From an uncultured Thermanaerothrix sp. (GTDB taxonomy: Bacteria; Chloroflexota; Anaerolineae; Anaerolineales; Anaerolineaceae), in NCBI RefSeq assembly GCF_938028735.1, contig NZ_CALIMF010000007.1:1-64000 (forward strand): a DNA stretch of 64,000 nt, written 5' to 3'. Below, in pieces: positions 1 through 9,364 of the stretch (the first letter of the stretch is position 1; every line of letters starts with the position of its first letter). A program made the position numbers and the translations under genes. The notes beneath the pieces are model-generated. The model was given only the letters and a program-made list of their open reading frames with translations. It was not told the origin of the DNA and searched no databases.

Positions 1-737
1 GCCTGTTCCACAATGATATTCAGGAGGGTGGTCGTTTCCGGATTACCAATGATGGCCACATCAATGGCGCGTAAGGCGGCCATTTGGCGCAGTTTCTCGT
101 TGACATATAGCTCGGCTTCTTGACGTTCGGTGATGTCGGAAAACATCACCAGAATCGCCGGCTGCGCTTCCCAGGTGATACGTTCGGCATGTAGGAGTAG
201 CCAGCGTGTGGCACCATGTGCCGTGATCGCCCGCAAGGTATAGCGTGGGGGTGGGTTCTCACCACGCAGGCGGGCGGCGTAGCGTGCCATGACCTGGTCA
301 CGATCTTCGGGATGAACCAGGGCGGCGACAGGAATACCTTCCAGGGTGACCAGAGGTTGGCCCAGGATTTCGGCTGCCATGGGGTTGGCAAAGGCAATGC
401 GCCCCTCCTGGCCGGCAATAACCAGAATGCCCTCCGTGGCGTTTTCTACCAAGGTGCGGTAGCGGGCCTCACTCATGCGTAGCGCAGTGGTACGCTGACG
501 CAGGCGATGCTGCAGACCAAGTAGGGTGATGAGACTGATCACTAAAAGTGCGGCCAGCAAACTGGCCATGTAGATGTAAGGTTTTAGGGTTTCCCAATTG
601 GGGAGGAGCAGCCCAAATCCTGGGTAACCATGCAAATGCTTCAGAGAGAACGCTGTTACACTTTCTTCTAGAAATAGGAAACTCACCAGCAGATTTGTGC
701 TGTGTAATGAGGCTGTAAAAAGGGAGAGGTTTTCCAT
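1..737 (-). CDS. Membrane-anchored PAS/GAF sensor protein, C-terminus beyond window
   Basis: This reading frame is absent from the ORF track because it runs off the left edge; I translated it from the minus strand. The N-terminus (MENLSLFTASL...) has a membrane segment near residues 55-75 (IYMASLLAALLVISLITLLG). A PAS domain follows at about 88-205, with SEARYRTLVENATEGILVI and ending in FSDITERQEAE. The last visible residues (LRAIDVAIIGNPETTTLLNIIV) look like the start of a GAF domain. The family is a signal sensor, probably a histidine kinase or cyclase whose output domain is outside the window. The ATG at 737 lacks a strong ribosome binding site; an in-frame GTG 18 bases upstream is the alternative start. 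It is divergent from rarA. Confidence 0.75.
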   Translation of the reverse strand, partial: MENLSLFTASLHSTNLLVSFLFLEESVTAFSLKHLHGYPGFGLLLPNWETLKPYIYMASLLAALLVISLITLLGLQHRLRQRTTALRMSEARYRTLVENATEGILVIAGQEGRIAFANPMAAEILGQPLVTLEGIPVAALVHPEDRDQVMARYAARLRGENPPPRYTLRAITAHGATRWLLLHAERITWEAQPAILVMFSDITERQEAELYVNEKLRQMAALRAIDVAIIGNPETTTLLNIIVEQ

Positions 738-932
738 CCAGTAACTCGTCGTCACTGCCGGGTCTGGTGTGTAGCCGCAAGGGTGTGATTATACCCCCTT
801 TGTCTAAATTTGAATCGGAGTTTCGAACTTGCCACGCCCGCTTAAACGGCTGCTTGTCAAGCTCTTATTCCATAAATAAAATAACGTTCTTATTCTATCC
901 CAATATCCTTCAGAGGCTCTCTGGCGAGGGTA

Positions 933-941
933 TGTTAAAAT
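933..941 (+). promoter_or_regulatory. Extended -10 promoter of rarA, apparently leaderless
   Basis: The bases TGTTAAAAT form a TGn plus TAAAAT extended -10 element. Its 3' end is six bases before the ATG at 948, so transcription would begin at or within a base or two of the start codon. There is no Shine-Dalgarno sequence before that ATG. No good -35 is visible, which is acceptable for an extended -10. Confidence 0.5.
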
Positions 942-947
942 GTAAAT

Positions 948-2345
948 ATGGACCTGTTCGAACATGCGATGGAGCAGGAAATGACCACGGAAGCGCCTTT
1001 GGCAATGCGCATGCGCCCGCGCACTCTAGATGAAATTGTAGGACAAGATCACATCATCGGGCCAGGCCGTCTGTTACGCCGCGCCATTGAAGCAGACCAC
1101 CTGATGACCTCTATTATTCTGTATGGACCGCCAGGAAGCGGTAAGACCACTCTGGCCCAAGTCATCGCCCGACATACTAAAGCCCATTTTGAGCGCATCT
1201 CGGCCGTGCTAGCGGGAGTGGCAGATCTGCGGCGGATCATCGAAGAGGCCACTGAACGGCGCAAACTCTATCGTCAACGCACCATCCTTTTTGTTGACGA
1301 GGTGCATCGCTGGAACAAGGCCCAGCAGGACGCCTTACTTCCTCATGTGGAAAGTGGTTTGATTACCTTGATTGGTGCAACCACTCAGAATCCTTATTTT
1401 GATGTGATTCCGGCACTGGTTTCGCGCTCGCGCATTTTTGAACTGCGTCCGTTGAGCGAGGCTGACCTAAATGAAGTACTGGAACGTGCGTTGAGCGATC
1501 CGGAGCGCGGATATGGGAAACGCGCTATTGTGATCGAGCCGGAAGCGCGCGCATTGTGGTTGCGCACAGCAGGGGGTGATGCGCGTAACCTGCTCAACGC
1601 GTTGGAATTAGCCGTTGAAACAACCCCCGCCGATGCAGAGGGAGTGATTCACATTACTCGTGAGATCGCCGAGGAGGCTATTCAACAGCGTGCCGTTCAT
1701 TACGGGCGTGAAGGGGATGCCCACTACGATACTATTTCCGCCTTTATTAAATCGGTACGCGGCTCTGATCCAGATGCGGCGCTCTACTGGTTGGCAACCA
1801 TGATTGTTGCCGGTGAGGATCCACGTTTTATCCTGCGGCGTTTAATCATCCTGGCTGGTGAAGATATTGGCCTGGCCGATCCACGGGGCTTGCTGGTAGC
1901 CGTGGCAGCCGCCTATGCCTTTGAATATATTGGAATGCCGGAGGGCATTTACCCAATTGTTGAAGCCACGCTTTACCTGGCGACTGCGCCGAAATCTAAC
2001 ACCGCAACTACCTTTTTCGAAGTACAGCGTCTCATTGAAGAAGAGGGCCCCGGAGCCGTGCCACGCCATCTAATGGATAGCAGTCGCGATGCCAAAGGGT
2101 TTGGACATGGGCAGGGGTACCAGTATCCCCATGGTTTCCCCGGACATTTTGTCCCTCAACAGTATCTGCCTGATCACTTGTTAGGTCGAATTTTTTACCG
2201 TCCTTCTGATCAAGGGTACGAAGCGGAAATAGCCACCCGCCTGGCGCAATGGCGGGCGGCCCAGGTTGCGGCCGTTCAATCCCATTCAGCTCCCACGGAC
2301 ACGGATGCCCAGGATTCTGCTATTGATTCGTCACGCCGAAAATGA
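948..2345 (+). CDS. rarA: Replication-associated recombination protein A (MgsA/RarA AAA+ ATPase)
   Basis: This is a clamp-loader-like AAA+ ATPase of the RarA/MgsA/WRNIP1 family, which acts at stalled replication forks. Walker A is GPPGSGKT at residues 60-67 and Walker B is ILFVDEVHR at about 113-121. A sensor-1 region (LIGATTQNP) follows, then the RarA-specific C-terminal part with HYDTISAFIKSVRGSDPDAA and GEDIGLADPRGL. The length, 465 residues, is usual for the family. The ATG sits directly behind an extended -10 with no ribosome binding site, suggesting a leaderless message; ATG 969 in EMTTEA is a later alternative. Its 3' end overlaps the next gene by about 41 bases. Confidence 0.95.
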   Translation: MDLFEHAMEQEMTTEAPLAMRMRPRTLDEIVGQDHIIGPGRLLRRAIEADHLMTSIILYGPPGSGKTTLAQVIARHTKAHFERISAVLAGVADLRRIIEEATERRKLYRQRTILFVDEVHRWNKAQQDALLPHVESGLITLIGATTQNPYFDVIPALVSRSRIFELRPLSEADLNEVLERALSDPERGYGKRAIVIEPEARALWLRTAGGDARNLLNALELAVETTPADAEGVIHITREIAEEAIQQRAVHYGREGDAHYDTISAFIKSVRGSDPDAALYWLATMIVAGEDPRFILRRLIILAGEDIGLADPRGLLVAVAAAYAFEYIGMPEGIYPIVEATLYLATAPKSNTATTFFEVQRLIEEEGPGAVPRHLMDSSRDAKGFGHGQGYQYPHGFPGHFVPQQYLPDHLLGRIFYRPSDQGYEAEIATRLAQWRAAQVAAVQSHSAPTDTDAQDSAIDSSRRK

Positions 2346-2949
2346 TGTGATGCACCGTCGCCTTGCAGGTCGGTTGCCGGGTGTGCACTTAAATCGCCGC
2401 GGGCAGCAGCAGGCGCTGGCTGTGGCTCGAATGCTGCTAGGAGCCCCGGTGCAAGCGCTTTATAGCAGTCCTTTAGAACGTGCTTTGGAAACCGCTGAGC
2501 CTTTGGCCCGTGCTTTGGGCTTGCAGATTGAAGTGCGTCCAGGATTAAACGAAGTGGATTTTGGACGCTGGCAGGGGCGTTCCTATAAGCAGTTGCAACG
2601 CACCCGGTTGTGGAAACTCCTGCAAGCGGAACCCGCGCAGGTGCATTTTCCGGGTGGGGAATCGTTGGTGGAGGCACAACAACGTGTGGTGAATGAACTA
2701 GAGAGTCTGGCGATGGAGGGAGCGGTGGCTTGTGTCACCCACGCCGATGTGATTCGCCTGGCTCTGCTCCATTATCTCAATATGTCCCTCAACGATCTGC
2801 ACCGATTGGTCATTGCGCCAGCATCCCTTTCCACAATTGTTTTAGGGGAAAGACCACAAGTGATTACTATCAATCGAACCGCTGAGTTTGAGTGGCCAGT
2901 AATGCCGGCTCAGGCCGTTTCTCCTGGCAATCCTTCCGCCCGACCCTGA
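2305..2949 (+). CDS. Histidine phosphatase family protein (phosphoglycerate mutase-like)
   Basis: A member of the histidine phosphatase superfamily. The catalytic signature LIRHAEN is near the N-terminus, followed by GRLPGVHLNRRGQQQA, YSSPLERALETAEPLA, the acidic VDFGRWQG and the second catalytic histidine in VACVTHADVIR. The pattern resembles the MSMEG_4193-type putative phosphomutases; the true substrate cannot be read from sequence. I chose the ATG at 2305 (MPRILLLIRHAE) because the active-site strand normally begins within a few residues of the start; the track start at 2266 adds 13 unrelated residues. It overlaps rarA upstream, and its 3' end overlaps the convergent thioredoxin-like gene by 40 bases. 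Confidence 0.85.
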   Translation: MPRILLLIRHAENDVMHRRLAGRLPGVHLNRRGQQQALAVARMLLGAPVQALYSSPLERALETAEPLARALGLQIEVRPGLNEVDFGRWQGRSYKQLQRTRLWKLLQAEPAQVHFPGGESLVEAQQRVVNELESLAMEGAVACVTHADVIRLALLHYLNMSLNDLHRLVIAPASLSTIVLGERPQVITINRTAEFEWPVMPAQAVSPGNPSARP

Positions 2950-3362
2950 TGCACTTGGGCAATTTGCGCTAGGAGTTGCTCGGCGCGCGCTACTCCGCGG
3001 TTGACAAAGTGTGGATGCCCCTTGGCGTCTAGAATAAAAGTGGTGGGAATGCTAAAAACGCCCCACTGATTTGCCAATTGAGGATATTCGTAGGCGTTAA
3101 TCTCGATGATTTGGAGAGCCTCTCCCAAGCGTTCGCGCACGCGTTGTAGTGCCGGGCGTTGCAATGTCTTGCAAGGTACACACTCCGGTGTGGTGAAATA
3201 AAGGATGGCAGGTCGCCCAGGACGGAAACCCGGAGGTGAGGTTTGGCTACGCCCGGCGCGCCACAATAACCAGCGGTTGATCAGGGCAAATGCCATTCCT
3301 CCTGCTCCCAGGATGAGCAACGCCCAAAGCAAACGGGTCAGAATCTCGGTCTCGGGGGTCAT
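2910..3362 (-). CDS. Membrane-anchored thioredoxin-like protein
   Basis: About 150 residues with an N-terminal membrane segment (LLWALLILGAGGMAFALI) and a thioredoxin-fold domain. The redox motif is CVPC in FTTPECVPCKTLQ, without the usual Trp before the first Cys. The cis-Pro loop is visible as FSIPTTFIL. It probably acts as a thiol-disulfide exchanger outside the membrane. The ATG at 3362 overlaps the stop of the DUF4395 gene (ATGA), so the two are translationally coupled; the track start at 3530 is spurious. DUF4395 and thioredoxin-like genes are often neighbours in actinobacteria and Chloroflexota, which supports a joint redox role (inference). Confidence 0.8.
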   Translation of the reverse strand: MTPETEILTRLLWALLILGAGGMAFALINRWLLWRAGRSQTSPPGFRPGRPAILYFTTPECVPCKTLQRPALQRVRERLGEALQIIEINAYEYPQLANQWGVFSIPTTFILDAKGHPHFVNRGVARAEQLLAQIAQVHQGRAEGLPGETA

Positions 3363-3844
3363 AAGGCCTGTCGTGGGGGACGAAAGCCGGGGCGCGTGCC
3401 CGGAGGCGGGGCCTGATGGAAGCCAGGTACGCCTAGCCGATTGAGGAGATAGTAGAGGGCACAGCCCGCGCAGAAGCCAAGGAATAGGTTGAGCGCAGCC
3501 AAACCGACCACCAGCCAGGCCAAAACCCACCCCAGCGTAGGGGCGCCGAACAGGAGGGCCAGGGTAGCAGCGGCGACCACAGCGCCGCCAAATCCCTGGG
3601 CAAACCGGTGCGGTGCGGGGTTGTCTTGCAAGATTTCGGGCTTAAGCCAGCCCAGGGGCTTGAGAACCCCATGGTACAACCAGCCAAAACCAGGACGCCC
3701 AACTAAGGTACCCCCAAGCATGAAAATAGCCACAACTCCGACCAGGAGAGGCTGGTTAAGCACAAAACCCAGAACCAATAGCAAAATGATGATGGCCTGG
3801 TTGGTACGTAAAGCAGTGTGGTCAATAGGTTTCAGGGTGGACAT
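3359..3844 (-). CDS. DUF4395 family integral membrane protein
   Basis: 161 residues with about four hydrophobic helices (AIIILLLVLGFVLNQPLLVGVVAIFML; AVVAAATLALLFG; VLAWLVVGLAALNLFLGFC). It carries the conserved GFCAGCALYYLL segment with two cysteines typical of DUF4395. The function of the family is unknown; the CxxC in the last helix and the coupled thioredoxin-like partner suggest a membrane thiol relay (inference). A good ribosome binding site (GGAGGT) precedes the ATG. The promoter region contains three LacI-type operator-like sites, so the pair may be sugar- or metabolite-regulated. Confidence 0.82.
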   Translation of the reverse strand: MSTLKPIDHTALRTNQAIIILLLVLGFVLNQPLLVGVVAIFMLGGTLVGRPGFGWLYHGVLKPLGWLKPEILQDNPAPHRFAQGFGGAVVAAATLALLFGAPTLGWVLAWLVVGLAALNLFLGFCAGCALYYLLNRLGVPGFHQAPPPGTRPGFRPPRQAL

Positions 3845-3872
3845 GGTGAAACACCTCCAGCAAGAAAATCAA

Positions 3873-3953
3873 GCAAGCGGTTGCTTTTATTAGGTGGTTA
3901 GCAACCGCTTGCAGGACGACACGTGAAAATCCGAACTTTATGCCAGCGGTTGC
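3873..3953. promoter_or_regulatory. Three LacI-family operator-like sites
   Basis: GCAAGCGGTTGC (3873-3884) and GCAACCGCTTGC (3901-3912) each match the LacI-family pattern GNAANCGNTTNC exactly. GCCAGCGGTTGC (3942-3953) matches with one change. The first two also form a 13-bp perfect inverted repeat around a 15-base gap (3886-3899 plus flanks). Site centres are 28 and 41 bp apart. They lie between the DUF4395 start (3844) and the winged-helix gene promoter (4082). No LacI gene is in the window. The rest of this 290-bp gap is AT-rich with no ORF. Confidence 0.6.
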
Positions 3954-4081
3954 TACCTCCGCGGCTTACACAAATATATATTTTTCATCTGCTTCTGGAA
4001 ATTCTTCATGACAAATATTATAAAATATGTCGCCATATACGCAAGAGTGATTTGTGAACGCTTGGGCGCGGAAGGCCGACC

Positions 4082-4110
4082 TTGACCGATCGGGGGGGGT
4101 GTTTTATAAT
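4082..4110 (+). promoter_or_regulatory. Sigma-70 type promoter of the surface-glycan operon
   Basis: TTGACC (4082-4087), a 17-base spacer with a run of nine G, and a perfect TATAAT (4105-4110). The predicted transcript starts near 4117, giving a leader of about 20 bases to the ATG at 4138. It is the only clear promoter upstream of the twelve-gene plus-strand run to 16120. Confidence 0.8.
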
Positions 4111-4137
4111 TCAATCACTGAATATTAGCAGGTGTTT

Positions 4138-5584
<1,447 letters not shown>

Positions 5585-5598
5585 AACAGGGTGAGTCT

Positions 5599-6438
5599 AT
5601 GGCATTACGTGAACAAACTGCGGTCACTATCATTCGACCCTCGCGGGGTTGGGCAGCGCTTGACCTGCGCGATGTGTGGCTTTATCGCGAATTAGTCTAC
5701 TTTCTCACCTGGCGCGACCTGAAAGTTCGCTACAAGCAGACCCTCCTGGGTGCTGCATGGGCTGTCTTGCAACCCTTTCTGACCATGGTGGTCTTTACCA
5801 TTTTCTTTGGTAATTTTGCCAAAGTCTCTTCTGAGGGTTTGCCTTATCCCGTTTTTTCCTATACGGCTTTGCTTCCTTGGGGGCTGTTTGCGAAGGCGCT
5901 CAATGACGCCAGCCGCTCACTGGTGGGCAATAGCCACATGCTTACTAAAATTTACTTTCCACGGTTGATTCTCCCTCTGGCGTCGGTGCTCAGTGGTGTG
6001 GTGGACTTTGGAATTGCCTTCCTCTTTCTGCTGGGGATGATGGCTTACTATGGTATTTACCCCACCTGGGGGCTCCTGATTTTACCTGTGCTTCTATTGC
6101 TTGCGCTGATAACGGCGCTGGGGGTGGGGTTGTGGCTCTCAGCTTTGAATGTCCTCTATCGGGATGTGGGGTATGCTTTGCCTTTCTTGACCCAGTTGTG
6201 GATGTTCGTCTCACCGATCATTTACTCTATCAACACGGTTCCTGAACAATGGCGGTTGGTTTATGCGCTCAATCCCATGACGGGTGTAGTACAGGGTTTT
6301 CGTTGGGCGCTCTTGGGTAGCCAAACCGAGCAATTGGGGTTGATTATTGCCATCTCCAGCGGTATGGCGCTGATCATCCTGATCAGTGGACTGTTCTATT
6401 TTCGGCGCATGGAACGCCTGTTTGCAGATCGTGTCTAA
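5599..6438 (+). CDS. ABC-2 type polysaccharide/teichoic-type export permease
   Basis: 279 residues of the Wzm/TagG/KpsM family. The cytoplasmic WRDLKVRYKQTLLGAAWAVLQP precedes the first membrane helix and is diagnostic. Six hydrophobic segments follow, including FGIAFLFLLGMMAYYGI and LILPVLLLLALITALGVGLWLSALNV. It pairs with the downstream ATPase to export a finished lipid-linked glycan across the membrane. Start ATG 5599 follows AGGGTGA; the track start at 5536 lies in fcl. In a monoderm host the product would reach the outer face of the cell or an S-layer (inference). Confidence 0.92.
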   Translation: MALREQTAVTIIRPSRGWAALDLRDVWLYRELVYFLTWRDLKVRYKQTLLGAAWAVLQPFLTMVVFTIFFGNFAKVSSEGLPYPVFSYTALLPWGLFAKALNDASRSLVGNSHMLTKIYFPRLILPLASVLSGVVDFGIAFLFLLGMMAYYGIYPTWGLLILPVLLLLALITALGVGLWLSALNVLYRDVGYALPFLTQLWMFVSPIIYSINTVPEQWRLVYALNPMTGVVQGFRWALLGSQTEQLGLIIAISSGMALIILISGLFYFRRMERLFADRV

Positions 6439-6459
6439 TTTGTTGGCGGAAAAATCTGT

Positions 6460-7716
6460 ATGAGTCGTTATGCTATTCAAGTCCGAGATCTGGGTAAGCA
6501 ATATCGTATTGGGACGATTGTGACCCGCTATCCCACGCTACGAGAGGCCATGGTAGATCGGGTACAGTCCCTCTTCCGCCGCAACCATCATCCGACTGAA
6601 ACTATCTGGGCGTTGCGACATGTTTCCTTTGAGGTAGAGCATGGGAAGGTGCTAGGAGTGATTGGGCGTAATGGGGCGGGAAAGAGCACCTTACTCAAAA
6701 TATTGTCCCGGGTTACCGAACCCACTGAAGGGGAGGCTGAAATCCACGGTCGTGTGGGTTCGTTGCTGGAGGTGGGTACGGGTTTCCACCCCGAGTTGAC
6801 TGGGCGCGAGAATATCTACCTCAATGGGGCCATCTTGGGAATGAAACGGACGGAAATTGATCGTAAATTCGATGAGATTGTGGCTTTTGCCGAGGTGGAG
6901 CCCTTCATTGACACGCCAGTAAAACGTTATTCCAGTGGGATGTACTTACGCCTAGCGTTTGCCGTGGCGGCGCACCTTGAGCCTGAGATTCTGGTGGTGG
7001 ATGAAGTGCTGGCAGTAGGGGATGCCGAGTTTCAGCGTAAATGCCTGGGCAAGATGGGAGAGGTGGCGCGTGAAGGACGTACTGTGCTATTTGTTAGTCA
7101 TAATATGTCTGCTATTCTACGTTTGACTGAAGAGACCTTGGTGCTGGATAAGGGGCGCCTGGTCATGCGTGCCCCGACCCCAGAGGCGGTAGATTTCTAT
7201 CTTTCCCAGGGATTTTCACAAACTGGAGAGCGCATCTGGCATCCAGACGAGGTTCCTGCCGCGGCGGCTCCCTTCCGCCCGATTGCTCTGCGCATCCGCA
7301 ATGCGCAAGGGCAGGTTGTGGATACTATTCGTTCGGTGGAGCCCAGCACTATTGAAATTGAATACGAGTTAAGTGCACCTATCCCCGGCTTGCGAGTGGG
7401 CCTTTATTTGATGAGCACGCGCGGCGAGTATGTTTTCACCTCGTTCGATACCGACGATCCGGAGCACTTTGAACAGTTTGCGGTACGCCCAGCCGGGCGC
7501 TACATCAGCCGGTGTTTGCTGCCGGCAAACCTTTTGAATGAGGGGCGCTTTGTGGTGGGAGTGAACGCCAGCGCCTATCGGGTACGGCGTTATTTCCAGG
7601 ATGAGCAGGCATTGACCTTTACGGTGGACGCTACTGGTGCGCCGGGCACGCAGTGGCCCGAGCCGCGCTTAGGTGCCGTGCGTCCCCGTTTGGAATGGCA
7701 AGTTGAGGTTGCTTGA
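6460..7716 (+). CDS. ABC transporter ATP-binding protein with Wzt C-terminal domain
   Basis: 418 residues. The ATPase domain spans about 1-245: Walker A GRNGAGKST, signature YSSGMYLRLAF, Walker B ILVVDEVLAVGD and switch His in LFVSHN. The motif GTGFHPELTGRENIYLNG is typical of Wzt/TagH/RfbE polysaccharide exporters. Residues about 265-415 form a beta-rich Wzt_C-like domain (IRIRNAQGQVVDTI; GLYLMSTRGEYVFTSFDTD), which in E. coli O9a recognises the modified non-reducing end of the chain. It therefore probably checks chain completion here, and the nearby methyltransferase is a candidate end-capper (inference). Confidence 0.93.
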   Translation: MSRYAIQVRDLGKQYRIGTIVTRYPTLREAMVDRVQSLFRRNHHPTETIWALRHVSFEVEHGKVLGVIGRNGAGKSTLLKILSRVTEPTEGEAEIHGRVGSLLEVGTGFHPELTGRENIYLNGAILGMKRTEIDRKFDEIVAFAEVEPFIDTPVKRYSSGMYLRLAFAVAAHLEPEILVVDEVLAVGDAEFQRKCLGKMGEVAREGRTVLFVSHNMSAILRLTEETLVLDKGRLVMRAPTPEAVDFYLSQGFSQTGERIWHPDEVPAAAAPFRPIALRIRNAQGQVVDTIRSVEPSTIEIEYELSAPIPGLRVGLYLMSTRGEYVFTSFDTDDPEHFEQFAVRPAGRYISRCLLPANLLNEGRFVVGVNASAYRVRRYFQDEQALTFTVDATGAPGTQWPEPRLGAVRPRLEWQVEVA

Positions 7717-7717
7717 G

Positions 7718-9364
7718 ATGAAAACCAATGGCAAAGAACTCTTAAAAGAGGTGTTAGGGAGTCTGCCTTTTGCGGCAGAGTTGTACTGGATGGTGCGTCA
7801 AGGGGGCAATAAACCGATCCAGAGTCGTTTCGTGCTGCGCAACTTGCAGAATGCCTTGCCCCAAATGGTGGCACAGGCCCAGGCGCTACGCGAAAAGGCG
7901 TCCCGCGGGCGTGAGGTCTTCATCTTCGCCACCCTGCATTATTGGATTGAGCACGCGGCGCTCTTGGCCGTTTCGTTGGCCGCACAGGGGCATCGGGTTA
8001 CTTTGGCGTTCTTGCCCTATGGGGACTGGTACACACCGATTAACCGCTTCGACTTGCGCCGCCAGAATGCTTATGCCCGCAAAGTTCTTTCGGATGCAGA
8101 GGGATTGATTAATGTGATCTCCTTTGTGTCGCTGCGCGCGCCTTATACGCACCTCCCCCACGAACTTGAGGAAGCCGTGCGCCAGGTCGCGCTTTTCGAT
8201 ACTCAGTACACCCTGCAGGTCGAGGAGGTGGATCTGGAGAGCGACCTTTACCGCTTGCGCCACTTACGCAATAAGGACGCCGCCCAAGCAGCCCTCGCCT
8301 GGTTGAAGCAGCATCGCCCAGATGTAGCCATCATTCCGAATGGTACGATCCAGGAACTGGGTGTTGTTTACCGGGTTGCGCGCTTTTTGAAGATCCCTAC
8401 TGTGACCTACGAATTCGGTGACCAGCGTCAGCGCATCTGGCTGGCACAGAACGCCGAAGTGATGCGCCAGGAAACGGACGCGTTGTGGCGTGCTCGCAAG
8501 GATGTTCCCTTGACGGATGATGAATTAGAGCGCATGCGCGCGCTCTTAATGGCACGACGTCGCGCCACCCGTTGGGAGAACTTCGCGCGCTTGTGGCAAG
8601 GGGTGCCGGCTCAAGGAGGGATGCAGGCGCGGGCGGCGCTTGGGTTGGATGAGCGTCCAGTGGTCTTACTAGCCACGAACGTTCTGGGGGATAGCCTGAC
8701 GTTAGGGCGTCAGGTCTTCAGCAAAACGATGACAGAATGGATTAGCCGCACGGTGCAATACTTTATCGGCCGTCCGGATGTCCAGTTGGTCATTCGAGTG
8801 CATCCTGGCGAAGTGCTGACGCGGGGACAGTCCATGGCCGATATCATTCACCATCTTTTACCTCGCCTTCCCGAGCACATTCGGCTCATTCGTCCTAAGG
8901 ACCCCGTCAACACTTACGACCTGGTAGAAGTGGCGGATCTGGGCTTGGTTTATACCACCACGGTGGGGCTGGAGATGGCCATGCATGGGTTACCGGTCAT
9001 TGTGGCTGGCCAGACGCACTATCGGCAACGTGGCTTTACCTATGATCCCGATTCTTGGGTGAGTTATTTCAAGTTGCTGGGGCAGATTTTGGAAAACCCA
9101 GTTGCTTACCGCTTGAATCGCGAGCAGATTCAGCGAGCCTGGCAGTATGCTTACCGGTTCTTCTTTGAATATCCGCAGCCCTTTCCCTGGCATCTGGTGC
9201 GTATGTGGGAAGACTACCAGGCACGCCCCTTAGCAAGTGTGTTAGAGGGCGAGGAACACGATCTCTACGCCCCAACTTTCCGCTATTTAGTTGGTGAACC
9301 CATTGAGTGGACTGTCTCGCCCCAGATGGTGGCTTACAACGCGCGTGAGGGTGCCAATGCATGA
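7718..9364 (+). CDS. Capsule-type glycosyltransferase (GT-B, KpsC/KpsS-like C-terminal half)
   Basis: 548 residues. The C-terminal half carries IRVHPGE, then VNTYDLVEVADLGLVYTTTVGLEMAMHGLPVIVAG and YRQRGFTYDP, the pattern of the Capsule_synth/GT-B families. The N-terminal half is Rossmann-like (VFIFATLHYWIEHAALLAVSLAAQGH). Relatives of this fold include CMP-Kdo-using transferases, which would fit the CMP-sugar activating enzyme further downstream; donor identity is inference. ATG 7718 has GAGGT upstream; the track start overlaps the ATPase gene. Its stop overlaps the next start (ATGA). Confidence 0.72.
   Translation: MKTNGKELLKEVLGSLPFAAELYWMVRQGGNKPIQSRFVLRNLQNALPQMVAQAQALREKASRGREVFIFATLHYWIEHAALLAVSLAAQGHRVTLAFLPYGDWYTPINRFDLRRQNAYARKVLSDAEGLINVISFVSLRAPYTHLPHELEEAVRQVALFDTQYTLQVEEVDLESDLYRLRHLRNKDAAQAALAWLKQHRPDVAIIPNGTIQELGVVYRVARFLKIPTVTYEFGDQRQRIWLAQNAEVMRQETDALWRARKDVPLTDDELERMRALLMARRRATRWENFARLWQGVPAQGGMQARAALGLDERPVVLLATNVLGDSLTLGRQVFSKTMTEWISRTVQYFIGRPDVQLVIRVHPGEVLTRGQSMADIIHHLLPRLPEHIRLIRPKDPVNTYDLVEVADLGLVYTTTVGLEMAMHGLPVIVAGQTHYRQRGFTYDPDSWVSYFKLLGQILENPVAYRLNREQIQRAWQYAYRFFFEYPQPFPWHLVRMWEDYQARPLASVLEGEEHDLYAPTFRYLVGEPIEWTVSPQMVAYNAREGANA

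Noticed and set aside
3489-3893. 134-residue plus-strand ORF
   Set aside because: Antisense to the well-supported DUF4395 gene; no recognisable domain.
3918-3932. Possible parS half site (ACACGTGAAA)
   Set aside because: Only the right half resembles the parS palindrome; the left half does not match, and it is 56 kb from parAB.
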